This document shows, piece by piece, positions 30,301 through 40,100 of a stretch of 64,000 nucleotides of DNA; the stretch's first letter is position 1; each line of letters begins with the position of its first letter. Source of the stretch: Symbiodinium natans (taxonomy: Eukaryota > Sar > Dinophyceae > Suessiales > Symbiodiniaceae); NCBI GenBank assembly GCA_905221605.1, contig CAJNDS010000757.1, positions 261,001 through 325,000 of the forward strand, written 5' to 3'. Under the pieces are notes generated by a model, which saw only the letters and a program-made list of their open reading frames with translations, was not told the origin of the DNA and ran no database searches. The position numbers were made by a program, and so were the translations under genes.

Positions 30301-31973
30301 TCATGTTTGTCCCCTCGCAGGGCTTAAGGTTCTTTGATTTCAATTTTTCAGACGGCTTGACATTCCACGGCCAAGGAGCTAGCCCAGCGTCACTTGACGA
30401 TGGCGTCAAGCGGAGAAGACCCTCAGAGGCCATGCACGCGGCAACTAGGCGAAAGCTCAACACCTTGTTGTTTTCAGCTTCAACTCAGCCGCCAAAAAAG
30501 CATCCGAAGACCATCAAACAGAGAATGTGTTTTTTTTTTCAAATTGACTTTCCGACAATGCTGCTGAGGACAGGTTTTGTGAAAACCGGGTCGCTGCCTC
30601 CGCATCTTTGATGCAACGCCTTGAAGCCCTACTAACCCGACAAGCCGCATTAGGGTTTAGGGTTTAGGGTTGAGGGTTTAGGGTTTGAACCCAGTAAGCC
30701 AAAAAAGCCAAACGGGCCCTACAAGCCCTATACCTACAAGCCTGCTAAGCCTGCAAGACACCTAAACCCTACACCAACAAAGTCATCCTAGAAGGCAGTC
30801 ACGATGGCTTTGCTCTTCTTAATCCCTTAATCCCTTAACCCTAAACCCTAAACCCTAAACCCTAAACCCTTCACCCTTCTGTTACGAATCCCTAAACTTG
30901 GGATGTTCCTCCGTGAAACGAACAGTCCTTAACAGGGATTGTAGTACTCGATATAATCCCTATTACTGTTAGTAACCCTGAACCTAAACCCCCTATGATA
31001 TCGAATCCCTGTTGAGGACTGCTAGTATAAAGGGGGAACATCCCAACCCGAAGCTCTAAACCTTCAATCCCTTGAGCCGCCGATTTGCCAGAAGGGCCGG
31101 GTTAAGCCTGGTAAGCCTCTCCTACACCTTACTTTATAGCATTAAAGTTCAGAGTTTAGGGTTGAGGGTTTAGGGCTTAGGTTTTGGGCCTTCGCGGCCC
31201 TCCCCTAAACGACCGTAAGCCCGAGGCCCTACAGGCCAGAAACCCTACACTTTGGAGAACCTCAACCCGAAACCGCCAACGCGGTCCCGCGTTGAGGGGA
31301 GGGTTTAGTGTTGAGGCCGGGTTTGTTGTGGATAGGTCTCCTGGGTATTTAGGGTCGGCACTGCACTCCGTTTGAGGCACATCTTCGAACTTCAAACCCC
31401 CAAGCCATGAGCCCTAAACCCGAAACCGTGAACCCTAAACCTATAGCCTAGGATTTTTTGTTTATATATATATATATAACTGAAGGGCACATTGAAATAT
31501 TGAAAAGATCATTTTTCATAAGGTTCTAAGGGGAGTATAGGCACCTTAGACTCGCGCCCCTAGCCTCCTAACCTCGAGCTCAAGCGGCTTCGCGGACCGT
31601 TTGTTGAGTTGCGGGTTGCTTTACGAGGCCAGCCTGCAGAAAGAAGCAAGGCTGCCCTTGCCTTTTGCAAGCCATATATGGGGGTTTCCGAAATTACGGG
31701 TACCTTCTTTGGGTCCGTGCTACAAGGGGATCCTACTTATACTATAGGGACCCCTTTATGTTCGGAAGCCCCCAAGTAGGTCGCACCGAAGCCCTAACCC
31801 CTAAACCCTAAACCCTAACCTCTATAAGGCAGATCATCAGCAAGCCCTTGGAGACATGGTTGTCTTATGGGAGCCTTGTCAGCATGCTACGCGATCCGGA
31901 CATGGCCCTTGCCGTTGAGAAAGTCTTGAAGCAGATGATGAACGAGACGCAGAATCAAACCTATGAAGATTGA
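27317..31973 (+). CDS. tandem gene family, copy A3
   Basis: Exons 27317-27516 (200 nt, as in A2), 29748-29849, 29989-30054, 30225-30273, 30376 to about 30490, 30569-30612 and 31829-31973 (TGA). An in-frame ATG at 27311 could start two residues earlier. Blocks are GVLVWCFEGCMKPEQ, WLEGRTQGVVLIADWREAKP, CKQISMLGDLSPETVQ, ELAQRHLTMASSGEDPQ, SASLMQIISKPLETWLSYG, LAVEKVLKQMMNETQN and QTYED. The last exon is uninterrupted where A1 and A2 each have an intron. The end of exon 5 (30440-30490) does not align in length with A2, so this copy may have a frameshift or another small intron there. Same unknown family. Confidence 0.65.
28926..29345. mobile_element. large nested palindrome, GGTTCTTGGTTC / GCCGG family
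   Basis: Alternating blocks GGCACAACGGCACAAGTTGT, CCGGCCCCGTGGAACCAAGA and their complements make several nested hairpins, each arm about 60-70 bp. The GAACCAA units are themselves tandem (AACCAAGAACCAAGAACCAAG). A/T versus G/C versions (GGTACAA, GGCACAA) show several rounds of copying. Confidence 0.85.
29560..29735. repeat. ATATAAT microsatellite, palindromic
   Basis: ATAATATAAT units on the left and TATATTATATT on the right make a long AT hairpin just before the A3 exon 2 acceptor. Confidence 0.9.
29850..29988 (+). other. A3 intron 2 with TTTAGGG and GGCCCTT element
   Basis: GT...AG, 139 bp, same position as the A2 intron at 21598-21872 and absent in A1. Four TTTAGGG units, then an element with complementary ends GGCCCTT/AAAGGGCC reaching almost to the acceptor. 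Confidence 0.7.
30274..30375 (+). other. A3-only GA-AG intron without telomere repeats
   Basis: 102 bp between VQ and ELAQRH. A2 reads VHELAQRH without interruption. The intron begins GAGTCG and the next exon begins GAGCTA, a 3-bp repeat at the borders. Confidence 0.65.
30898..31046. mobile_element. composite GATGTTCCCCC-family foldback
   Basis: Left arm TTGGGATGTTCCTCCGTGAA, right arm TATAAAGGGGGAACATCCCAA, but about 75 bp of extra inner sequence with a second GAATCCCTGTTGAGGACTG/CAGTCCTTAACAGGGATT pair. May be two nested copies. Confidence 0.7.
31670..31780. mobile_element. foldback, GGTTTCCGAAAT family
   Basis: GGGGGTTTCCGAAATTACGG at the left, TGTTCGGAAGCCCCC at the right. Lies just upstream of the last A3 exon. 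Confidence 0.5.
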
Positions 31974-32189
31974 GAACCTGGGCAGGCCCCCTTGGAGATA
32001 ATGTTAGCATTTTTCCCTTGTTGGGTTTAGAAGCGGGTCGCAGCTCAAGGGGCATTTTTCAGAGGGTTTTTTTTAAGGGAGCCAACCGAGGTTTCCGAGA
32101 CCTACGAGAAGATTGACACCGATGGCCGTCAATGGCTGTTTGGCAACTCAAATCTCGGACTCGACTTTGATCAGCACAGGAACCGTACT

Positions 32190-32316
32190 TGGAGGTGCAT
32201 GGTACTTAGTAACCCCAGTAGAACTGTACCTGTCATATTAGGGCACTCAAGGGGGTTTGAAGTGGGCTTATAAGTACAGTTATAACTGGTTAATAAGTAC
32301 CATGAGCCTCCAAGTA
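32190..32316. mobile_element. foldback element, TACTTGGAGG family, in A3 3' flank
   Basis: Left arm GTACTTGGAGGTGCATGGTA, right arm AAGTACCATGAGCCTCCAAG. Compared with the A2 3' flank, this insertion falls between GGAAC and the CATCCGACTT word, so it entered after gene duplication. Confidence 0.8.
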
Positions 32317-32357
32317 GTAGAACATTGCCGCTCCCATCCGACTTCGCTTCTGGCTGT

Positions 32358-32500
32358 GCTTTAGTGACCCAAAAAGGACATAAGCATAAGCAGTTTTTAG
32401 GGATATCCCTGCCGTATTGGGCTTCATTATCAGGGGTTTATATGGGCTATCCCTATCCAAAATTTTGCTTATGTGCTTGTTTGGGGCCCTAAAGTGTTGG
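32358..32500. mobile_element. possible foldback, CATAAGCATAAGCA
   Basis: AGGACATAAGCATAAGCAGT at the left and TGCTTATGTGCTTGTTTGGG at the right can pair, with AGGGATATCC / GGCTATCCCTA inside. Single copy here. Confidence 0.45.
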
Positions 32501-32647
32501 AGTGCTCTAGTACGAGCTGTCCATACCTGGGACCATTTACAGATTCCATTCAAAAAAAAACTTCCAATGGGTTTTAGGAGGCCAACCTCAAGCCTAAACC
32601 CTAAACCCTATACCCCAAACCCTAAGCCCTAAGCCCTAAGCCCCAAG

Positions 32648-32732
32648 CCCTAAACCCTAAACCCTAAACCCTAAACCCTAAACCCTAAACCCTAAACCCT
32701 AAACCCTAAACCTGAACCCGAAACCCTAAACC
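32648..32732. repeat. CCCTAAA array
   Basis: About ten heptamers, preceded by CCCTAAG variants (32620-32645). Confidence 0.95.
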
Positions 32733-32785
32733 CTACTCTTTACCAAAATAAACAGCCAAAAGTCGGAGCCGGAAGAAGCCTCAAG

Positions 32786-32828
32786 GATAACCGGCGTTGA
32801 ATTATTGTCCACGTCTCACACCTGCGAC
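32786..32828 (+). CDS. possible exon
   Basis: CCTCAAG|GATAACC opens ITGVELLSTSHTCD, ending at a GC donor. CCCTAAA lies upstream and TTTAGGG downstream. Unrecognised; may be the 5' part of another gene or of the eEF3-like gene. Confidence 0.28.
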
Positions 32829-33176
32829 GCAGTGAGCCCTCTCGAGCAGTTTAGGGGTTCAGGGGTGTAGGGTTTAGGGCTTAGGGTTTAGGGTTTAGGG
32901 TTTCGGGTTCAGGGTTGAGGGTTTAGGGCTTAGGGTTTCGGGGTTTAGGGTTGAGAGTGTAGGGTTTTGAGATTTAGGGTTTAGGGTCGAGGGTTTGGGG
33001 TTTAGGGTTGAGGGTTTCGGGTGTAAAGTGCAGGGCTGAGGGTTGAGGGTTTAGGGTTTAGGGTTTAGGGTTTTGGGTTTAGGGCAGTCTGCTGTTAGTG
33101 TCGAGGGTGCCGGAGACCATGAGCTGTCTGCCCTGCAAGCCCTGTACTCTTCAACCCCAAAATCCGCCACGAAGCC

Positions 33177-33372
33177 CTACACCCTAAACCCTAAACCCTA
33201 AACCCTAAACCCTAAACCCTAAACCCTAAACCCTAAACCCTAAACCCTAAACCCTAAAGCCTAAACCCTAAACCCTAAACCCAAAACCCTAAACCCTAAA
33301 CCCTAAACCCTAAACCCTACCCCTAAACCCTAAACCCTAAACCCTAAACCCTAAACCCTAAACCCTAAACCC
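33177..33372. repeat. CCCTAAA array (about 27 units)
   Basis: One of the two longest arrays in the window, with a few point variants near 33257-33320. Confidence 0.97.
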
Positions 33373-33661
33373 TGTGATTCGAGATTCTGCGCCCTTGAAA
33401 CTTTTCTGGAAATCGGCAGACTTGCTCCGATCTCGGCGCGCATGTCCGTTGTGGTACGAGTCTATGAATTGGGGGAGTAGTTTGCCGCTTAGGGTTTAGG
33501 GTTTCGCCCTGACCCCTAAACCCTAAACCCTAAAGCCCTGTAGAGTTTGAGTTGAAGAGTCTGAGACCCCCTGAATTCCTATCTCCCTCGTTGTTATATA
33601 CTAGGCTCCGAGCCTCCTGATAAACAAGCTGGGGGCCCAGAGTGGGCCCTCACTCCCTTTT

Positions 33662-33738
33662 TGGGGTTTAGGGTTTAGGGTTTAGGGTTTAGGGTTTAGG
33701 GTTTAGGGTTTAGGGTTTAGGGTTTAGGGTTTAGGGTT
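33662..33738. repeat. TTTAGGG array (11 units)
   Basis: Perfect G-rich heptamers. Confidence 0.97.
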
Positions 33739-33929
33739 CAAAAGTGAAAAGGCGGCACCTTTTCGATTCCAAGGTTACACAGAAACCCGAGGAGTTATGG
33801 CCACCTGCTGCCTCTGGGTTTGCTGGAAAAACTGCCGTGCCTTTCGTGGCTTGTGGGCCGTTTCTAAACCGAAAAGCCCTAAACCCGAAGCCCGAAACCC
33901 TAAGCCCTACACGCTAAACCTTAAACCCT

Positions 33930-33991
33930 GGACCCTGGACCCTAGACCCTAGACCCTAGACCCTAGACCCTAGACCCTAGACCCTAGACCC
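33930..33991. repeat. CCCTAGA array
   Basis: Eight or so CCCTAGA units after two CCCTGGA units: a further variant amplified locally. Confidence 0.95.
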
Positions 33992-34194
33992 CTGAAGTGA
34001 AGTGTGCAACTACCCAGCTCCTCATGGCTCCCAAAGTTGAAGTCGTAGTCCGTTCGGTCAGCTTCCTGTGTGAGCCCTCAGGCAGATCACCACCCGAGGT
34101 GTAGGGTTTCGGGTTTAGGGTTTAGTTTCGGTTTAGGGTTTAAGGTTTAGGGTGTCATTAGGGTTTAGGGCCTCAAGGACAAACCCTACAGCCT

Positions 34195-34340
34195 AAACCC
34201 CAAACCCCAAACCCCAAACCCCAGACCCCAGACCCCAAACCCTAAACCCTAAACCCTAAACCCTAAACCCTAAACCCTAAACCCTAAACCCTAAACCCTA
34301 AACCCTAAACCCTAAACCCTAAACCCTAAACCTAAACCCT
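34195..34340. repeat. CCCCAAA then CCCTAAA array
   Basis: Five CCCCAAA/CCCCAGA units followed by about 14 CCCTAAA units. Confidence 0.95.
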
Positions 34341-34356
34341 AGCCCTGAACCTTTGC

Positions 34357-34527
34357 TAGGACCGGAGTCGGCCCTCATTTCCTTATTTTCGAGTTGGGGT
34401 TCCCTTGTGATCCCCTTTTGCCGAAAAGAGGGTACCCTTTGTTATTCCTAGGGTTTAGGGTTTAGGGTTTAGGGTTTAGGGTTTAGGGTTTAGGGTTTAG
34501 GGTTTAGGGGGTTACTCCTGGGTCTAG
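34357..34527 (+). mobile_element. CTAGGACCNGGAGTAGG element split by a TTTAGGG array
   Basis: Left end CTAGGACCGGAGTCGGCCC, right end GGTTACTCCTGGGTCTAG (imperfect inverted termini). The sister copies at 41120-41195 and 50329-50440 read TTCTACCTAGGTTACTC and TTCATTCTTAGGTTACTC without a break. Here the same place reads ATTCCTA, then about eight TTTAGGG units (34449-34510), then GTTACTCCTGGG. The telomere array is therefore an insertion or expansion at a CTAGG word. Confidence 0.82.
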
Positions 34528-34529
34528 TT

Positions 34530-37160
34530 TGCGACTTCCTTTCGGGCTTCTCATTCTTTTGGGCAGGCAGGGTTCAAGGGCTTAGGGTTCAAGGCGCTTA
34601 GGCGTCTCATTTGGTATCCCAGATGTGCCCTTTGCTAATCCCAGACCCCAAACCCTCAACCCTAAGCCCCAAACCAGAACCCTGGACCCTCAAACGATTT
34701 GGGGGTTTGGGGTTAGGATTTAGGGTTTAGGATTTAGGATTTAGGATTTAGGGTTTAGAATTTAGGGTTTAGGATTTAGGGTTGGGGGTTTAAGGTTTTG
34801 TGTTAACGGGTTTACGGGGCTAGGAGGTTTAGGCTGTGAGTTGGCCTCTTCATGAAGGGGTAGTTTTAGAGCGTGGAAGATTGTCTGGTTATTGCAGCAC
34901 TGGACCCTAGACCCCAAACCCCAAAGCCTAAACCCTAAACCCTAAACCCTAGATCCTAAACCCCTAAACCCTAAACCCCTAGACTCTGAACCCTGAACCA
35001 CAGTTTTTGTTGGGGGAATCCTGGTTCCCTGAGGCCCTGCGATCCTTGTTCCTGGGCAGAACTGAGGAGGCCTTTGAATCTCTGGGCATTGCAGGGGCCT
35101 CCACCTAGGACCCTAAGGGTTTAGGGTTTAGGGTTTAGGGTTTAGGGTTCAGGGTTCAGGGTTCAGGGTTCAGGGTTCAGGGTTCAGGGTTCAGGGTTTG
35201 GGTTTTAGAGATATGTAAGGTAGTTTAAGGGCCATAATTTGTGAGCATATCATGTTTGTGAGCATGTCAAGGGCCCTTGAGGTTGTTCCTCTTGAGTTTG
35301 GGCAACCTTTTTGAAGATCCTTTCGGTAGTATATCGGCCATCTTAGGAGCACTTTGAGGCTGTTTTTTGGGTATTGGGGACTCTTTTTGCAGATCCTTAA
35401 GGTATTAATTATAAGGGCTACATTAGGAGCATGTTAAGGGGAATGTTTAGGGGTTTCGGGTTCAATCCCACATTGTATACCTCCAACTACAGTACCCTGT
35501 TTTCTGTTCTCTTTCCCTGCCGAGAGGCACGTACCCTCCTTGCGCTAGACGAGGCCCGGCAACAATGGGTGGGAGGGGTGGGGGGGTGTTGTCCTGACAG
35601 GCCCCTTTCGTCATGTCGCTTTCCGCGAAAGTTGTGATCAAAGTTGTTCTCGTTGTTTGTCTGCATGTCCTTATCTGTCTTGAGTCGGCCGAACATGTGC
35701 AGGGGGGTTCAAGGGGGGTATGAAACCCAAGGTTCCCTCATCCTCCCCGCTGCTCCCTAAGTTTTTTGAGGGATTCCGTTCTGAATTGCGTCCACATCAT
35801 GGTCAAACGGTTTGATTCGAGGGCGGGCAGCTATCGAGCCCGAGGTTGTGGAACTTCAGCGCCTTGTGGTGGATTACCATAGGGGCCTGAATATTTGAAC
35901 TATAGTATAACTATGAAGGGAACATGAGGGAATACTATTAGTAACTATTCCGGCCCCTATATTACCAACCAAGCCAGCCTCTAGCTAGCCAGCAGCCTCA
36001 CCACTCTGTAACCATTTTTGCCCGACTGTTGAACATCTCCGCCCCCCTAAAGAGAGCAAAGAAATGATCCCGAAGGTATAAATATCAAGGGTCTGCGGTT
36101 TAGGGAAACTTCAAGCTCCGAAGCTGCTCATGCTTGCGGAAGCAAACCGTCAGCAAGACGGTTTAGCGGTCTGCGGATTTAGGGGTTTTGGGGTTCAGGA
36201 ATTTAGGACTTTATGTTTTCCCAGCGGTTCTGAGAGGCGAGGTCCCATGATCTTGCTGGCAGTGCGGAGGCCTTTGTAGAACCCTAGACCCTAAACCCTA
36301 AACCCTAAACCTGCTGAACCCCAAATCCTCAACCTAAGCAGTGGCTGCGAAGATGCAGGTCCTCCACATCCCAGGCGAGGGCGACGTCACTCTCTTGCAG
36401 GCGCTCGAGAGGGCGGCCCCTTAGCCTTGTCAGCGGTCTATAGGGGTTTAGGGTTTAGGGTTTTCGAGCTTAGGGTTTAGGGGTTTAGGGGTTTCGGGGT
36501 TTAGGGGTTTAGGGGTTTAGGGTTTCGGGTGTAAGGTTTGGGGTGTAGGGTTTAGGGGTTTAGGGGTTTAGGGTTTGGGGTGTAGCGTTTAGGGGTTTAG
36601 GGTTTAGGTTTTAGGGCTTAGGGTGTAGGGTTTGGGGTTTAGGGTTTAGGGGTTTAGGGGTTTTTTAATAGGGTTTAGGCCTTAATTAGGGTGTGGGGTT
36701 TGGGGTGTAGGGTCTAGGGGTGTAGAGACTTCTATCCGAAGTTTTTAGTGCTTGTAACTGCTAACCCAGCTTAGGTCTCCCATGAAACAAAACCCTAAAC
36801 CCTAAAACCTAAGCCCTAACACCTAATCCCTAATCCCTATTTCCTAAACCCAACCACTTATGAGTAAGGCAGGCCTTCCGTTTACGGTCCTGGAGGTTGC
36901 ATAGGTGTGTTAGCATCGCACCAGGCGTTGACGATTACAGCAGTTTCTGGGTAGGGATTTAGAGTAGGGGTCTAGGTTTAGGGTTTAGGGTTTAGAGGAT
37001 TTAGAGGATTTAGAGGGTTTCGGGTTTCGCGTTGGGGTTTCGGAGTTCTGGCGCAAGCCGGGTTAGGCAACCAAAGCGTCACGTGCTACATGAGTTCTTG
37101 CAGAACTGCAAGGTTGCTTTTGCAACCCTCAACCCAGAATCGCAAACCGCAGCAGAACCA
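34530..37160. other. telomere-variant region with orphan exon-like islands
   Basis: Arrays include TTCAGGG (35140-35200), many mixed TTTAGGG/TTTGGGG patches (36440-36720) and CCCTAAA patches. Possible plus-strand exons, all unrecognised: 35040-35105 (reads SLFLGRTEEAFESLGI), 35845-35880 (VVELQRLVVDY), 36121-36158 (KLLMLAEANRQQ), 36236-36285 (HDLAGSAEAF) and 36353-36409. An imperfect foldback with AGGGGCCTG / CGGCCCCTA ends lies near 35880-35970. Confidence 0.35.
36353..36409 (+). CDS. possible first coding exon
   Basis: An ATG in CGAAGATGCAG opens MQVLHIPGEGDVTLLQALE. If unspliced it stops at 36422; a splice near GAG|AGG or an internal AG|G would be needed. It sits 0.8 kb before the first eEF3-like exon candidate and could be its N-terminus, but similarity there is too weak to claim. 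Confidence 0.28.
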
Positions 37161-37168
37161 GGGATAAG

Positions 37169-37199
37169 GTCGCGAGGCGTAGGGCGCAAGACACCGCGC
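37169..37199 (+). CDS. eEF3-like exon, weak
   Basis: GATAAG|G opens SRGVGRKTPR and a GC donor at 37200 would join it in phase to the 38019 exon (R|ALAV). The alignment to the region before the first well-matched HEAT helix is plausible only. Confidence 0.35.
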
Positions 37200-40100
37200 G
37201 CTGTTCAACGACATCGCGCCAAGCCCTAAAACCCTACTGGGTTTTCTTGAGAGGGTTTAGGGTTTAGGGTTTAGAGGTTCAGGGATCCTACACGGGGACC
37301 CTCCGTATTGCCCTGAACCTAATCCAACCATCCCATTCAGCTTTCCGTTTTTGCGTCCACTCCCAGGCCCGATCGTCTCCCTAACCCTACACCCTAGACC
37401 CCTAACCCCTAAACCCGAAACCCTAAACCCTAAGCCGCAAGAAGGACCACACGCAGGGCATGAAGAAAAAACCGTTTTTTGTTTTGTGTGTGTTTTCTCC
37501 GAAAATAGGGTTGATTCTTTTAAATGGGGGGGGGGGTATAGTATGATTGTCGTATCGAGGGCAGTATAGTTCGGGGTACCCCCTTGCCACCCTCCCTCCC
37601 TCCCATCAGACTTGGCCCTAAGTTTTCCCTGGGATCTAGACAGTGTCAGAAACACATGAGAAACATAGGCTAGGATGTTCCCCCTATACTAACAATCCTG
37701 CATAAGGATTAGAAGTGCTATAATCCTGTTAGGGACTGTCTAGTATACGGGGGGAACCTCCCAAAACACACAGGCCCCAAGCTCAAAAAGCCTTACGCCC
37801 GGCGTGCTTTGGAGCACACCCTAAACCCTAAACCCTAAACCCTAAACCCTAAACCCTAAACCCTAAACCCTAAACCCTAAACCCTAAACCCTAAACCCTA
37901 AACCCTAAACCCTAAACCCTAAACCCTAAACCCTAAACCCTAAACCCTAAACCCTAAACCCTAAACCCTAAACCCTAAACCCTAAACCCTAAACCCTAAA
38001 CCCTAAACCCTATCCAAGGCGCTTGCCGTCGGTGGCGTTGGTGCTCCAATGCTTCTTCGAACACTCGTGCCTGTCCTGGCGAAGCTGGAGGCACATCTTG
38101 TTTCAGGGTTTAGGGTTTAGGGTTTAGGGTGGAGAGGCCGGAAGCCTTAACCTTAACCCTTGGGGGCTTTATCCGGTTTGGGGTTAAACCCTTAGGGTTT
38201 ATAGGCTTAGGGTTTCTCCCTTCGGGTTTTACAGCTGTACCCCTACACCCTAAAGCCTTCACCCGAAACCCCATAACCCCATAACCCCTAAGCCCCAATC
38301 CCCAACCCTAAACCCCAATGCAGTGGGTGTGGGTGGCAGATGATGCTTCCTCTGTGGAATGCGCTTGTAGCACTTGTTGCCACAAACAAAGAGCGCACAT
38401 GCCAGAGGCGACTCAGTGTAACATAATGCAGTAATACCACAACGAAAGGGAAAGTTTTCGAAACTCATCTGGGTTCAGGGTTTAGGGTTTAGGGTTTAGG
38501 GTTTAGGGTTTAGGGTTTAGGGTTTAGGGTTTAGGGTTTAGGGTTTAGGGTTTAGTTAGGGTTTAGGGTTTAGGGTTTAGGGTTTAGGGATTAGGGTTTA
38601 GGGTTTAGGGTTTAGGGTCTAAGTCCAAACCCCCCCCCCCCCCCCAATCAAAAGAAAGTCGAGCCCAATCCAAGCGCAAGTCCAGGTCCAAGTCCAACCC
38701 CCGGGTCTGACAACAATGTAACCTGAGCGGAAGAAAGAAGCCTAGGGTTTGTTTAGGGTTTGGGGTTTAGGGTTTAGGGCTTAGGACTTAGGACTTAGGA
38801 CTTAGGGTTTAGTTTTTTTTTTCTTGGCGGAAGGGGTGGGGTGGGGGGGGGGGGGGGGGGGCGCGTCCTGAATCAGATCCCGGTAGGAAAACTTGGTGAC
38901 CCTGAGTGAGGTGATGGGTAAGCATAGTGGCAGCCCAACGCCTGGAAGTGCGGGTTGGTAGGAATTTCTTCGTAGCTGAGTGAGTACGCTTTACACTTCT
39001 TGTGATACTAATAATTCTCTACAAAACTAACAGTGTACACTTTTTTTTTTGGGGGGGGGGTTATGAACACAGCAACCAAGATTATGGGCACGCTTTGCTT
39101 CCCTGAGGTGTAAGAGGTTTGAAGGGTCTAGGGTTTCGGGCTTAGGGTTTCAAGGACCCTCAAACCTGAACCCTAAGACCTAAACCCTAAACCCTAAACC
39201 CCCTAGGGTGTAAAGGCTTTAGGTAGCGCGCAGGATCGGCATGTGGACGTGCGCAACGCGGCCGCGGCCGCAAGCGAGGCTCTCCTGAAAGGCCGCGGGG
39301 GACGAACCCCAGTTTGGGCCCTAAACCCTAAACCCTAAACGCTAAACCCTAAACCCTAAAACCCTAAACCCTAAACCCCAGGTTACAGGGTTTGGGGTTT
39401 AGCGTTCTCGGATCGTGTACCCGCACGAGTTCGCAAGCTCTCTAAGTGGGGGTGCCGTTTTGGGGTCCCTGTTTTGTCAATGCAATCATTAAATGAACGG
39501 TCATAGATCCGAAATCCCAGATGAACCCACTAAGCCTGAACCTACTAAGCCTACTAAACCCACTACACCCACTAAAACCCTAAAGCGTGAACCTACTAAA
39601 CCCAACCCTAAACCCTGAACCTACTAAACCGCCTAACCCTAAACCTACTAAACCCACGAACCCTAACTACCCTAGACCCCAAACCCACTAAAACTCTAAA
39701 CCATAATCCCTAAACCCTAAACCTACTTTCCAGGCTCGGACCCCTGCGCATTCGAGGCGATCCTACCGGCGCGCCTCGGCCCGGTTTAGGGTTAGGGTTT
39801 GGGGTTTCGGGTTTCGGGTTTGGGGTTTAGGGTTTAGGGTTAAAGCGGCTTCATGTTTGGGGTTTAGGATTTTGGGGGGTTTTCAGTACGGTCGAGGGCT
39901 TTTGTTAACATTGCCAGGCGCCCTCCCATCCTAGGCGTTGGAGATGAGCCGCCCCCCCTCTCCCCGCCCCCATATGTGGAGCTCAGGGTTTCGGGTTTGG
40001 GGTTTGGGGTTTGGGGTATCCGGAAATCCTGACCCCTAAACTCTTGAGGCCATGAATCTTACATCTCCAAAGATTTCGGGCCTGAGTCGTCCCAAGGCCC

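Noticed and set aside
37819-38011. A true chromosome end
   Set aside because: Arrays are at most about 200 bp, face both ways and are embedded in genic DNA, so they are interstitial.
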